From contig NZ_JAPFGP010000010.1 in assembly GCF_026241155.1 (NCBI RefSeq), positions 1-64,000 of the forward strand: 64,000 nucleotides of DNA, written 5' to 3'. Source of the DNA: Paucibacter sp. PLA-PC-4. GTDB lineage: Bacteria > Pseudomonadota > Gammaproteobacteria > Burkholderiales > Burkholderiaceae_C. The notes beneath the pieces were generated by a model that was not told the DNA's origin, ran no database searches, and saw only the letters and a list, made by a program, of their open reading frames with translations. Below, in pieces: positions 55,035 through 62,787 of this stretch; the stretch's first letter is position 1; every line of letters starts with the position of its first letter. The position numbers and the translations under genes are program-made.

Positions 55035-55538
55035 CTAGCGCAGACGAATCTCCGCGCTTTCACCCAGCGAGGCGGGCGGCTTGCCGGTGACGACCGCCTT
55101 GGCCATGGTGTAGAGCTGGGTCAGCTTGCTTTCCTTCATGTCCCAGTAATGGGCGTGGATGATCTTGACCTCGACCAGGGCCAGATCCGGGTCATCAACC
55201 CCGCCGGGAAACCAAGCCAAGGCCAGCGGCGACCAGAGCTCGCGAGCCTTGGCCATATCGCTGACCACGCGCGCGCTGCCCGAGACCGAGACATAGCAGT
55301 CCTGATCCGGGTCGGCGTAGGCCAAGTTGACCATGGCCTCGTTGGCCAGCTCCCCAACCGGCTCGCCGCTGCGTGACATGAAGAACCACAGGCAGTCATC
55401 GTCTTCCAGCTTTTGGTTCTGCGTAGTCATCGGCCGCGAGTGCAGATGGCTGTTGTCGTGCAGGGTCGTGAACATCGCGAAGCGGATGTCCTTGATCAGG
55501 TCCCACAGCTGTTGGCGGGGTGTTAGGTCAGTGCTCAT
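55035..55538 (-). CDS. PNPOx-like general stress protein
   Basis: A 167-residue protein with the split-barrel flavin-binding fold of the general stress protein 26 family. Signature parts: FAMFTTLHDNSHLHSRPMTTQ, LWFFMSRSGEPVGELANEAMVNLAYADPDQDCYVSVSGSARVV and the W-rich C-terminal HAHYWDMKESKL. Family members bind FMN, FAD or F420; the exact role is unknown. It lies 34 bp after the PRC-barrel gene, probably in one stress operon. Confidence 0.87.
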   Translation of the reverse strand: MSTDLTPRQQLWDLIKDIRFAMFTTLHDNSHLHSRPMTTQNQKLEDDDCLWFFMSRSGEPVGELANEAMVNLAYADPDQDCYVSVSGSARVVSDMAKARELWSPLALAWFPGGVDDPDLALVEVKIIHAHYWDMKESKLTQLYTMAKAVVTGKPPASLGESAEIRLR

Positions 55539-55572
55539 GAGCGCTCTTTCGCTGAATATCGGTGCATGGTTT

Positions 55573-56334
55573 TCAGTCCCAGTAGCCGGTCCGGCCATGG
55601 GCTTGGTGAAGCCGCTCCTCGAACTCGCGATTCAGCAGCACGCTGTCGTCGTATTCGGGGCTGTTCTTGATCTGCTCGCGCGTTAGCTGGGTGTAGACGG
55701 TCTTTTCACTCCACTCGATGCGGTCGATCCAGTGCGTGGCGATCAGCACCTTTTTGCCGCCAGGCCACCAGTTGCGCGTATCGACCACCAGATAGCGAAT
55801 CGCCCAGGAGGCCTCATCGAAGATGAAGTCCTTGACATGGCCCAGGCTGCCGTCGAGCGCATGGATGTCGTAGCCGCTGACATTGGCACTGCTGCGCAGA
55901 TGCACGTCCTCCGGGGCCAGGTCTTGCTCGGCGAGCTCGATCTCGGCCTGGGTCTGCAGGCCGGCCGGCGGCAACACCGGAAGTGCCTCCATCGCCCATA
56001 GGCCTACACCGCCCCAGTACTGCGGATAGTTGTAGTAGTCCAGATAGACCCGCTCATGGCGGCGTGAGACCGGCTTGTGGGTATCGATGCCTGGGCTTTT
56101 TTCGACCTGCTCGCGAGTGAGTCCGACTTGGATCTGCTTGACCCGGCCCAGCGGCGGTTGCACCGCATAAGGGGAGATCAGCACCTCGCGCCCGGCCAGC
56201 CAGGAGCCGGTATCGACCACCAGATAACGAATGGTCCAGGCCTGATCGTCGAAATAGGCTTCCTTGACCTCACCGACCTCTCCGTCGGCAGCGCTGAGCG
56301 TGGATCCGCTGAGTTGGCTGATGCTGTTCAACAT
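55573..56334 (-). CDS. Tandem PRC-barrel protein
   Basis: A 253-residue cytoplasmic protein with two PRC-barrel domains (about 1-75 and 148-215). Each carries a copy of WTIRYLVVDTGSW/WAIRYLVVDTRNWW followed by EVLIS/KVLIA. Each domain is followed by LTREQ-[VI]-[EK]-[KN]-SP. The linker is acidic. PRC-barrel proteins take part in photosynthetic reaction centre assembly, RNA processing and stress; here the neighbours suggest stress. No transmembrane helix is seen. Confidence 0.85.
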   Translation of the reverse strand: MLNSISQLSGSTLSAADGEVGEVKEAYFDDQAWTIRYLVVDTGSWLAGREVLISPYAVQPPLGRVKQIQVGLTREQVEKSPGIDTHKPVSRRHERVYLDYYNYPQYWGGVGLWAMEALPVLPPAGLQTQAEIELAEQDLAPEDVHLRSSANVSGYDIHALDGSLGHVKDFIFDEASWAIRYLVVDTRNWWPGGKKVLIATHWIDRIEWSEKTVYTQLTREQIKNSPEYDDSVLLNREFEERLHQAHGRTGYWD

Positions 56335-56430
56335 GGCAACACTCCTTGATCGCTGTGATGCCGACAGCTTGCCGCGCATCGGCGCCGCTGCCTGTAGGAC
56401 AGCCGGCCCTTGCCATGCCGGAAAACCACG

Positions 56431-57351
56431 CTAGGCCAGATGCGCCGCCAGATGCTCGACCAGCAGCCGCAGCCGCTGCGGCATGAAACGCTGGCTGGGC
56501 ATCACCGCATGCAGCGGCAGCTCTTCACCGATCCAGTCAGGGAACAGCTCGACCAGGGCGCCGCTGGCCAGGCTGGCGCGCACATCGAGCTCGCTCTTGC
56601 AGATCACGCCGCGGCCCTCCAGCGCCCAGCGATGGGCCAACGCGCCGTCGTCGCAGCTGCGCCGCCCGCGCACCCGCACCAACAGCGGTGCCGCATCGGG
56701 CTGCTTGCGCGGGCGCAAGCGCCATTCCTGCTCGATGCGGTTACGAATCTTCATCGTCAGGCAGTCATGTGTTGCCAGCTCGCTGGGATGCTCCGGCCGG
56801 CCGGCGCGCGCCAAATAGGCCGGTGCAGCCACCACACAGCGCCGCGCCGCGCACAGGCGCCGGGCCACCAGGCGCGAGTCGGCCAGCTCGCCATAGCGTA
56901 GCGCCAAGTCGACATCGTCGCGCACCACATCGAGCAGCGAGTCGCTGACGCTGAGCTGCAGCTCCAGCCCGGGATGCTGGTCGAGGAAGTCATCCAGCAG
57001 CGGCAGCAATACCTGACGCGTCAGATCGCTCGACGCGCTCACGCGCAGCCTGCCGCGCAGAAGCGCGCGCGAGGTCGCGCCGGGGTCGCGCTCGTCCAGC
57101 AGGGCCACGCCCTCTTCCAGCAGCTCCAGCGCCCGCTGGCCGTAGTCGCGCAGCCGTTCGCCGGCGGCGCTTAGGCGCAGCGCCCGCGTGCTGCGCTCGA
57201 CCAGGCGCACGCCCAGCCGGGTTTCCAGCTTCTTCAGCATCGCGCTGGCGGCCGCCGGCGTGATCTGCAGCGCCCGCGAAGCGGCAGTCAGGCTGCCGCC
57301 GCGCGCGCATTCGATGAGCAGGCGCAACTCGTCGGTATTTTCAATTTTCAT
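56431..57351 (-). CDS. LysR family transcription regulator
   Basis: A 306-residue regulator with N-terminal HTH (LRLLIECARGGSLTAASRALQITPAAASAMLKKLE) and a periplasmic-binding-like effector domain (about 95-300). It diverges from the quinone-oxidoreductase gene, a usual LysR arrangement. The palindrome TTTCA-TT-TGAAA (57346-57357) overlaps its start codon and could be an autoregulatory site. ATG 57351 is used; 15 upstream residues were dropped. Confidence 0.92.
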   Translation of the reverse strand: MKIENTDELRLLIECARGGSLTAASRALQITPAAASAMLKKLETRLGVRLVERSTRALRLSAAGERLRDYGQRALELLEEGVALLDERDPGATSRALLRGRLRVSASSDLTRQVLLPLLDDFLDQHPGLELQLSVSDSLLDVVRDDVDLALRYGELADSRLVARRLCAARRCVVAAPAYLARAGRPEHPSELATHDCLTMKIRNRIEQEWRLRPRKQPDAAPLLVRVRGRRSCDDGALAHRWALEGRGVICKSELDVRASLASGALVELFPDWIGEELPLHAVMPSQRFMPQRLRLLVEHLAAHLA

Positions 57352-57441
57352 TTGAAACTGAATCTCATTAAAGCGACTTTTTAAGAAAGCCGCCAAGCCT
57401 CACCATAACAGCCATCGCAACATTTTCCGAAGGAGTTCCCC

Positions 57442-58461
57442 ATGCAAGCCATCGGCTATTTCAAGGCTCTGCCCATTGCCGCCGCCGAGTCCCTACTCGA
57501 TCTCGAACTGCCCGCGCCGACGCCCGGCCCGCTCGATCTGCTGGTCGAGATCAGCGCCATCGCGGTCAACCCGGTCGACGCCAAGGTGCGCGCCAGCCGT
57601 AACAGCGCCGACGGCCACACGCCGGTGCTGCTGGGCTGGGACGCGGTGGGCATCGTGCGCGGCCTGGGCGCGGAGGTGCAGGGTTTCGCCCTCGGTGACC
57701 GCGTCTGGTATGCCGGCGACATCACGCGCGCCGGCAGCTATGCGCAGTTCCAGACGGTGGACCATCGCATCGCCGCGCTGGCCCCGCGCAGTGCCAGCGA
57801 CGCCGAGGCCGCCGCGCTGCCGCTGACCGGCATCACCGCCTGGGAGCTGCTGTTTGATCGGCTTGAAGTGCAGGCCCGGCCCGAGCGACCGGTCAGCCTG
57901 CTGGTGACCGGCGCGGCCGGCGGCGTGGGCTCCATCCTCGTGCAGTTGGCGCGCGCGCTGCCGCATCTGACCGTGATCGCCACGGCTTCGCGGCCCGAGT
58001 CCGCCGCCTGGCTGCGCGAGCTGGGCGCCCATCATGTGATCGACCACAGCCAGCCACTGGCCGCGCAGGTCGCCGCGCTGGGCGCCGCGCCGCTGCGCTA
58101 TGTGGCCAGCCTGACCCACACGCCGCAGCATTTCGGCCAGTTGGTCGATGCGCTGGAGCCGCAGGGCCGGCTGGCCTTGATCGACGACTTCGCGCCGGAG
58201 CAGCTCAATGTGATGGCACTGAAGGGCAAGAGCCTGTCGCTGCACTGGGAGATGATGTTCACCCGCTCGATGCACACCACCCACGACATCGCCGCGCAGG
58301 GCCGGCTGCTGGCCGAACTGGCCCGCCGCATCGACGCTGGCGAGCTGCGCAGCACGCTGGGCCAGATGGTCGGCACGATCAACGCTGAGAACCTGAAAAA
58401 GGCCCATGCGCTGATCGAGAGCCAGCGTAGCATCGGCAAGCTGGTGCTGGCCGGTTTCTAA
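57442..58461 (+). CDS. Zinc-type alcohol dehydrogenase-like (quinone oxidoreductase) protein
   Basis: A 339-residue medium-chain reductase. NADPH-binding loop: VTGAAGGVGSILVQLAR. The N-terminus (AIGYFKALPIAAAESLLDLELPAP) and AVNPVDAKVRAS are typical of the QOR subgroup. The catalytic zinc ligands of true alcohol dehydrogenases are absent, so it probably reduces quinones or enones. AAGGAG ends 6 nt before ATG 57442. Probably controlled by the divergent LysR protein. Confidence 0.9.
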   Translation: MQAIGYFKALPIAAAESLLDLELPAPTPGPLDLLVEISAIAVNPVDAKVRASRNSADGHTPVLLGWDAVGIVRGLGAEVQGFALGDRVWYAGDITRAGSYAQFQTVDHRIAALAPRSASDAEAAALPLTGITAWELLFDRLEVQARPERPVSLLVTGAAGGVGSILVQLARALPHLTVIATASRPESAAWLRELGAHHVIDHSQPLAAQVAALGAAPLRYVASLTHTPQHFGQLVDALEPQGRLALIDDFAPEQLNVMALKGKSLSLHWEMMFTRSMHTTHDIAAQGRLLAELARRIDAGELRSTLGQMVGTINAENLKKAHALIESQRSIGKLVLAGF

Positions 58462-58467
58462 ACGCCG

Positions 58468-59295
58468 CTAAACCTCGCTCAGCGCCGCCACCTGATCGCG
58501 AATCAGGTGGCCGGCAATTGAGAAGCGCGGCGGGATGCCGGGCAAGGCGTCCAGCGGGAACCAGCGCGCGTCCTCAATCTCGCCGGCCTGCGGCACGATC
58601 TCGCCGTCCACCCACTCGGCCGTGTAGGCCACCATCAGGCTGTGCGGGAAGGGCCAGCTCTGGCTGCCGTAGTAGCGCAGATTCGCGACCCGCACGCCGA
58701 CCTCCTCGGCCACCTCGCGGTGCACACAGTCCTCCAGCGATTCGCCGGCCTCGACAAAGCCGGCCAGCGCGCTGTAGAAGCCCGGCGCATAGCCGGGCGA
58801 GCGCGCCAACAGCAGCTCGGGGCCATCCGGCAGGCGGCGCCACACCAGACACATCATTGCCGGGCTCAGCCGCGGGTAGCAGACATGGGCGCACGCCGGG
58901 CAGCGCCGAGCCCGTTCATGCGCCATCGTTTCGGTCGCCGTGCCACAGACGCCACAGAAGCGATGAGTCCGCTCCCACTCCAGCACCTGGGCCGCACGCC
59001 CGGCCAGTTGCATTAGCGGCTCGGGCAGCGTCATCATCGCGGCGCGCAGCGGCATCGCCTCGAAGCCTGGCGGTGCCTCGGCCAGCTGCAGCACCCAGCA
59101 ATCGCGATCGTCCAGCCGACCGAGGTAATGGCGGCGCCCCTGCACCGGCTCGAACAGGGCCGCCGGCTGCGGGCTCAGCATCTGCTCGCGCAGCAGCAGG
59201 CGGCCTCCAACAAAGACGAAGTACCAGGCTTCGGCGGTGCTGGCTGCGGGGTCGGCGGGCGAGGCGGCAGGAAAAACGGCGGCGTGGAATTGCAT
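58468..59295 (-). CDS. nudC: NAD(H) diphosphatase NudC
   Basis: A 275-residue Nudix hydrolase that splits NADH and removes NAD caps from RNA. The zinc ribbon has C114, C117, C132 and C135. The Nudix box GFVEAGESLEDCVHREVAEEVGV and the NADH-specific SQSWPFPHSLM (consensus SQPWPFPxS) are both present, which fixes the identity. The second Pro position of the motif is Ser here. It is convergent with the oxidoreductase gene. Confidence 0.94.
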   Translation of the reverse strand: MQFHAAVFPAASPADPAASTAEAWYFVFVGGRLLLREQMLSPQPAALFEPVQGRRHYLGRLDDRDCWVLQLAEAPPGFEAMPLRAAMMTLPEPLMQLAGRAAQVLEWERTHRFCGVCGTATETMAHERARRCPACAHVCYPRLSPAMMCLVWRRLPDGPELLLARSPGYAPGFYSALAGFVEAGESLEDCVHREVAEEVGVRVANLRYYGSQSWPFPHSLMVAYTAEWVDGEIVPQAGEIEDARWFPLDALPGIPPRFSIAGHLIRDQVAALSEV

Positions 59296-59358
59296 GGGAA
59301 TGGACTTTATTCGCAAGTCCCGGACTCGGCAGCCCACCTGCCATGTGCTTTATGAAAA

Positions 59359-59373
59359 TACGTCCCTGACGTA
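59359..59373. promoter_or_regulatory. Candidate operator of the toxin-antitoxin locus
   Basis: TACGT-CCCTG-ACGTA is a perfect inverted repeat ending 9 bp before the toxin start at 59383. Position and symmetry fit autorepression by the downstream HTH antitoxin. Confidence 0.5.
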
Positions 59374-59382
59374 CACTCATGC

Positions 59383-59704
59383 ATGCTCACGATCGACGAA
59401 ACGCCGACCTTTGTCGTCGAAGCGGCGAAGCTCTGGAGCATCGAAGAGAGATTGACGCTTTTTGCATGGATCGCGCATGAGCCTTGAGGCCGGCGTTGTC
59501 ATTTCCGGCAGCGGCGGTTGCCGGAAGCTACGCTGGTCAAGACCCGGCATGGGCAAGCAGGGCGGTACTCGTGTCATCTACTTTTGTCGTCTTGAGTCGG
59601 GTGAGTTGTGCATGCTGCTCGTGTATCCCAAGGCTGCGAAAGACGATATCCCTGGCTTCATCCTGAAGCAAATTCGAAAGGAGATTGAAGATGACCGCAC
59701 GTAA
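59383..59704 (+). pseudogene. RelE/HigB-type toxin gene with a one-base frameshift
   Basis: The first frame reads MLTIDETPTFVVEAAKLWSI, continuing to LFAWIAHEP and a TGA at 59486-59488. Skipping one T gives EAGVVISGSGGCRKLRWSRPGMGKQGGTRVIYF and then LVYPKAAKDDIPGFILKQIRKEIE. Joined, these match the NadT/HigB-like toxin family of about 105-110 residues (cleaves mRNA at the ribosome). The intact 3' part could start at ATG 59477. The gene overlaps the antitoxin start by 14 bp. The shift is not in a homopolymer longer than two bases. Confidence 0.75.
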
Positions 59705-59996
59705 GACCAAGACGGCCACGCCATCTGGCGAGGAACTGGGGCTCAGGCTTTTGCAGTCGGTTCGGGAAATGAAGGCGCGCCAGTTCGCCCGCGTGACCGA
59801 GACCGAAGTCAACGAGGTCGTCCAAGCCCGGCAAAGCACCGGCCTGTCGCAGGCGGGGTTTGCTTCTGCTCTGAGCATCTCGAAGCGAACGCTGCAGGAG
59901 TGGGAGCAAGGTCGGCGGGCTCCGTCTGGCGCCGCGCAGGCGCTCATTCGCATCGCAAGAAAGCACCCCGAGGTGGTGCGCGAGGCGCTCGCCTGA
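59691..59996 (+). CDS. XRE-type antitoxin (HigA/NadS-like)
   Basis: A 101-residue HTH protein. ATG 59691 lies 8 nt after AGGAG; a TTG two codons earlier is less likely. The HTH (about 48-90) reads VVQARQSTGLSQAGFASALSISKRTLQEWEQGRRAPSGAAQALIRIA, typical of NadS/HigA antitoxins that repress their own operon and bind the toxin with their N-terminal part. It is intact although the toxin is broken. Confidence 0.88.
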   Translation: MTARKTKTATPSGEELGLRLLQSVREMKARQFARVTETEVNEVVQARQSTGLSQAGFASALSISKRTLQEWEQGRRAPSGAAQALIRIARKHPEVVREALA

Positions 59997-60064
59997 GCGC
60001 CCTCGCAAACGCGGGCATCGCATAGCCGCCCCACGGCGCCGCTCCCTCACCGCATTTGGCAGAT

Positions 60065-60280
60065 ATGAAACTCTGTGCGCGCGCCGGTGACGATGAGATA
60101 CACCGGGTCATGCATTTGTTCCCCGACCTGGATCGATTCGTTTTTGACCCTTCCTCGACAAGCTACGAGAAAGTGGCAATCTCCGTCTTTGACGGATGGC
60201 TTGGGCCTGACAGATTGCATATGCTCGAACGCGATAGCCGGGAGCGAGCGGAGAGAAAGCAGAAGCTCCTTTCACATTAA
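60065..60280 (+). CDS. Small hypothetical ORF
   Basis: A possible 71-residue protein (MKLCARAGDDEIHRVMHLFPDLDRFVF...) with a charged C-terminus (ERDSRERAERKQKLL). I recognise no family and see no ribosome binding site. It lies in a region of lower GC than its surroundings, so it may be an imported remnant. Confidence 0.25.
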   Translation: MKLCARAGDDEIHRVMHLFPDLDRFVFDPSSTSYEKVAISVFDGWLGPDRLHMLERDSRERAERKQKLLSH

Positions 60281-60505
60281 AGCAGGGACGACCCAAACGT
60301 GCTGTGGTTCAAATCTATGCAAAAGGCGAAACCCGTCATCGAGTGGGCTGTCGAGTGCGGATTGCAGCAGATCGCATATGACAGCCAGCTTCAGCTTTGA
60401 TGTCGTCCTTCGGCCGATCGCATGCCAGGCATGCCTGGCCATCAAACCTCCGCACCCAACCCTAGCCGGCCCACCGAAATCTCGTATGCGCCGCCCTCCC
60501 CCTGC
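60281..60505. other. Region without a recognised gene, with a 16-bp palindrome
   Basis: A short frame from a GTG near 60300 reads VLWFKSMQKAKPVIEWAVECGLQQIAY and stops; it may be the end of a lost gene. GCCAGGCATGCCTGGC (60424-60439) is a perfect palindrome just upstream of the zinc-ribbon gene. No terminator with a T run was seen. Confidence 0.4.
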
Positions 60506-61435
60506 ATGCAGCTGACCGGCCAAGCCCACCAACTCCCCTGCCCCCAATGTGCCGCGCCGATGGCGCATCTGAACCTGGCCGGCCATGGCAGCGCGAGCGT
60601 GCCGGTGGAGCATTGCGCACCGTGCCGGCTGGTCTGGTTCGATCGGCTGGAATCGGTGCAGCTGGCCGGCCTGGGCTGGATCGCGCTGCTGCGCGAGTTG
60701 CAGGAGCCGCAGGGATCGAGCGCGCCGCTGCCGGCGCCGCGTGCTGCCAAGCTGGCCTGCCCGCTATGCCGTGTCACGCTCAAACCGGTGCACAACAGCA
60801 CCCGCTTCGGCCGCTTCCCGGCGCTGGAATGCGTGCGCTGCGGCGGCCATCTGCACAGCCATGCCGGCATGCTGGCCGAGCGCGGTCTGGTGCGGCCGCT
60901 GCTGCCGGCTGACCGCCGGGTGCTGCAGCAAGAGCGCCGCGCGCTGTGCTGCCTGAACTGCGGAGCGCCGGCCGAAGGGCGCGAAGAGGCCTGCCGTTAT
61001 TGCGACAGCCCGCTGCTGATGCTAGACCTGCCGCGTCTGACCCAGGCACTGCGGCTGGGACCAGGCCGCGACCCACAGACCGGCGAGCGCCAGCGCCCTG
61101 CCGCGCTATGGGCCTGGGCCTGCCATGGCTGCGGTGCGGCGCTGGACCCGAGTCGCCACACGGCCTGCACCCAATGCGGCCATGCGGTGCTGGCGCCTTC
61201 GCTGCTGGACCTGACGCCGTTGCTGGACCGGGTGGAGGCCGAATGGCGGGCCGATATCGCGGCCAAGACGCCCCGTCCCCCACGCCAGGCAAGGCAAGTG
61301 CGTGACTGGCGCGACACCGGCCTGGCGCGGCTGCTGCACAGGCTGCAGCCGGACGAGGATGAGCGAGGCACGCTGGCCTGGCAGGCAGCGCTGTGTCTGG
61401 GCCTGCTGCTGGCCTGGTGGTGGTTTGCATCCTGA
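60506..61435 (+). CDS. Multi-zinc-ribbon protein with C-terminal membrane anchor
   Basis: A 309-residue protein with repeated Cys pairs: CPQC/CAPC, CPLC/CVRC, CLNC/CRYC and CHGC/CTQC, that is four likely zinc ribbons. The second matches the TFIIB-type zinc-finger domain (ALECVRCGGHLHSHAGML). A single hydrophobic segment ends the protein (AALCLGLLLAWWWFAS), suggesting a tail anchor with the ribbons in the cytoplasm. An upstream ATG at 60422 would add 28 non-conserved-looking residues and lies next to the palindrome. Function is unknown. Confidence 0.75.
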   Translation: MQLTGQAHQLPCPQCAAPMAHLNLAGHGSASVPVEHCAPCRLVWFDRLESVQLAGLGWIALLRELQEPQGSSAPLPAPRAAKLACPLCRVTLKPVHNSTRFGRFPALECVRCGGHLHSHAGMLAERGLVRPLLPADRRVLQQERRALCCLNCGAPAEGREEACRYCDSPLLMLDLPRLTQALRLGPGRDPQTGERQRPAALWAWACHGCGAALDPSRHTACTQCGHAVLAPSLLDLTPLLDRVEAEWRADIAAKTPRPPRQARQVRDWRDTGLARLLHRLQPDEDERGTLAWQAALCLGLLLAWWWFAS

Positions 61436-61468
61436 CCCTCCGATGTCGATGACCCGGCGGGCCGACAG

Positions 61469-62119
61469 CTAGCGCAGCGGAGCCAGCACCCCCGACTTGG
61501 TCAGATCGGCGAACACCTGTTCAGCGAAATCGCCGGCATGGAAGTCATCGAGGCTCTGTTGTGTACGCGCATAGCGATAACTATGCTTGAACTCGGCGGT
61601 GGTCACGACCGTGATGGCGGCGGCCATGGCTTCATGGCCTGGCTTGGGGTCGATGCGAAACAACGCAATATCGAAGCGAAAGTGGCGGCCGGCTCCATCC
61701 TCGGCAATCTGGTGCGAGACCTGGATCAGACGATTGCAGCGCTGCTCCGCTAGCTGGGCCAGCACCAGATCCTCCGCCTTGCCCGTGCGCTGCGTCGGCA
61801 CGGTGAAGCGGATCACTCGGTACTGCCTGTCCCTCAGCAAGCGCTCATGCAGCTCAGCGGTGAGCGTCGCATTGATACGGTCCCAGATGGCCGTGGCCTG
61901 CTCATCCGCGAACAGGCTGCCGATGCCGCCCCCGGCCAGCACTGCGCAGCCGGTCGGCAAAGTCAGGTAGGAGGGGATGGCCGCCGAGCCCCCGCGCGGC
62001 GCGGCGGCGCTGGTGGCGGCGTCAGGCGTCGCGCATCCTCCCAGCACAAGCCCCAGCGCAAGCATCGAAGCCGCTCGGGCGATGATCGCGCCAGAGCCAT
62101 CCGCGAACCGGGTCCTCAC
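61469..62119 (-). CDS. Predicted lipoprotein of unknown function
   Basis: A 216-residue protein. The GTG at 62119 overlaps the stop of the upstream gene (GTGA) and gives a proper lipoprotein signal (MLALGLVLGGCATP) with the lipid Cys near residue 29. The body (about 60-216) is alpha/beta, with IWDRINATLTAELHERLLRDRQYRVIRF. It resembles TolB-like or LptE-like small envelope proteins only in general terms. No family assigned. Confidence 0.7.
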   Translation of the reverse strand: MRTRFADGSGAIIARAASMLALGLVLGGCATPDAATSAAAPRGGSAAIPSYLTLPTGCAVLAGGGIGSLFADEQATAIWDRINATLTAELHERLLRDRQYRVIRFTVPTQRTGKAEDLVLAQLAEQRCNRLIQVSHQIAEDGAGRHFRFDIALFRIDPKPGHEAMAAAITVVTTAEFKHSYRYARTQQSLDDFHAGDFAEQVFADLTKSGVLAPLR

Positions 62120-62736
62120 GGCTTGTCTGTCTGGACGGACTTGAACCAGGCGTTCCAATCCTCGGGGAACAGACAGGTCTCGAAGACGAACTGCCTCAGC
62201 TGATACTCGTCGTCATCGGACTGCACCCGGTAGACCATAGGCACCAGCTTGTCGATCAAGGCCCCGGGATAGACGGCCTGTGAACTGCGGCTCAAGAGGT
62301 TCTTGATGCGGCCACCGGCCTCGTCCTGCGGCCGCGCCCCGGCCCTCTCCGCATTCACGAAGAAGACGATGTCCTGCCTAGCCAGACAGACCGGTGCGGC
62401 CTTGAGATCCTCCACGAGATCCATGCCTTCGCGCTTGGCACATTGGTAGAACTTCCGGGCCGCAAAGCCCCCGTGGTCCCTGCTGGCGGATCGATCAATC
62501 TCGGCATAGACCTCCTTGATCGTCGCTACCGAGAAGTCGCCGTTGGACTTCACATCCAGCTGTGACTGCTGGGACATGTTGAGGTGCATGGCATTGCGGG
62601 CGATCACCAGCGCCGTGAAGGCCTCCGCCTCGCAGCGCTGGAACTCTGGGCGGTCCATCAGCAGGGTTGCAGCGCCGACCGAGGCGCTGCAAAGCGCCAG
62701 CGGCAGCAGGACCAGGGATGTGAGGAAGAGTCTCAT
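62116..62736 (-). CDS. Predicted secreted protein of unknown function
   Basis: A 206-residue exported protein with signal peptide MRLFLTSLVLLPLALCSASVGA. The mature part has four Cys residues (near 35, 99, 117 and 188) that could form disulfides. It is translationally coupled to the lipoprotein gene downstream, so the two likely act together in the envelope. No family recognised. Confidence 0.7.
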   Translation of the reverse strand: MRLFLTSLVLLPLALCSASVGAATLLMDRPEFQRCEAEAFTALVIARNAMHLNMSQQSQLDVKSNGDFSVATIKEVYAEIDRSASRDHGGFAARKFYQCAKREGMDLVEDLKAAPVCLARQDIVFFVNAERAGARPQDEAGGRIKNLLSRSSQAVYPGALIDKLVPMVYRVQSDDDEYQLRQFVFETCLFPEDWNAWFKSVQTDKP

Positions 62737-62787
62737 GATGAAAAAGGGCTGGGCGTCAAGGCCAAGCAGTCTCGCAGACCCGCGCGC

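Noticed and set aside
59383-59704. Programmed ribosomal frameshift in the toxin gene
   Set aside because: No slippery heptamer or following stem was seen at the break (CCTTGAGG). A plain one-base insertion is simpler.
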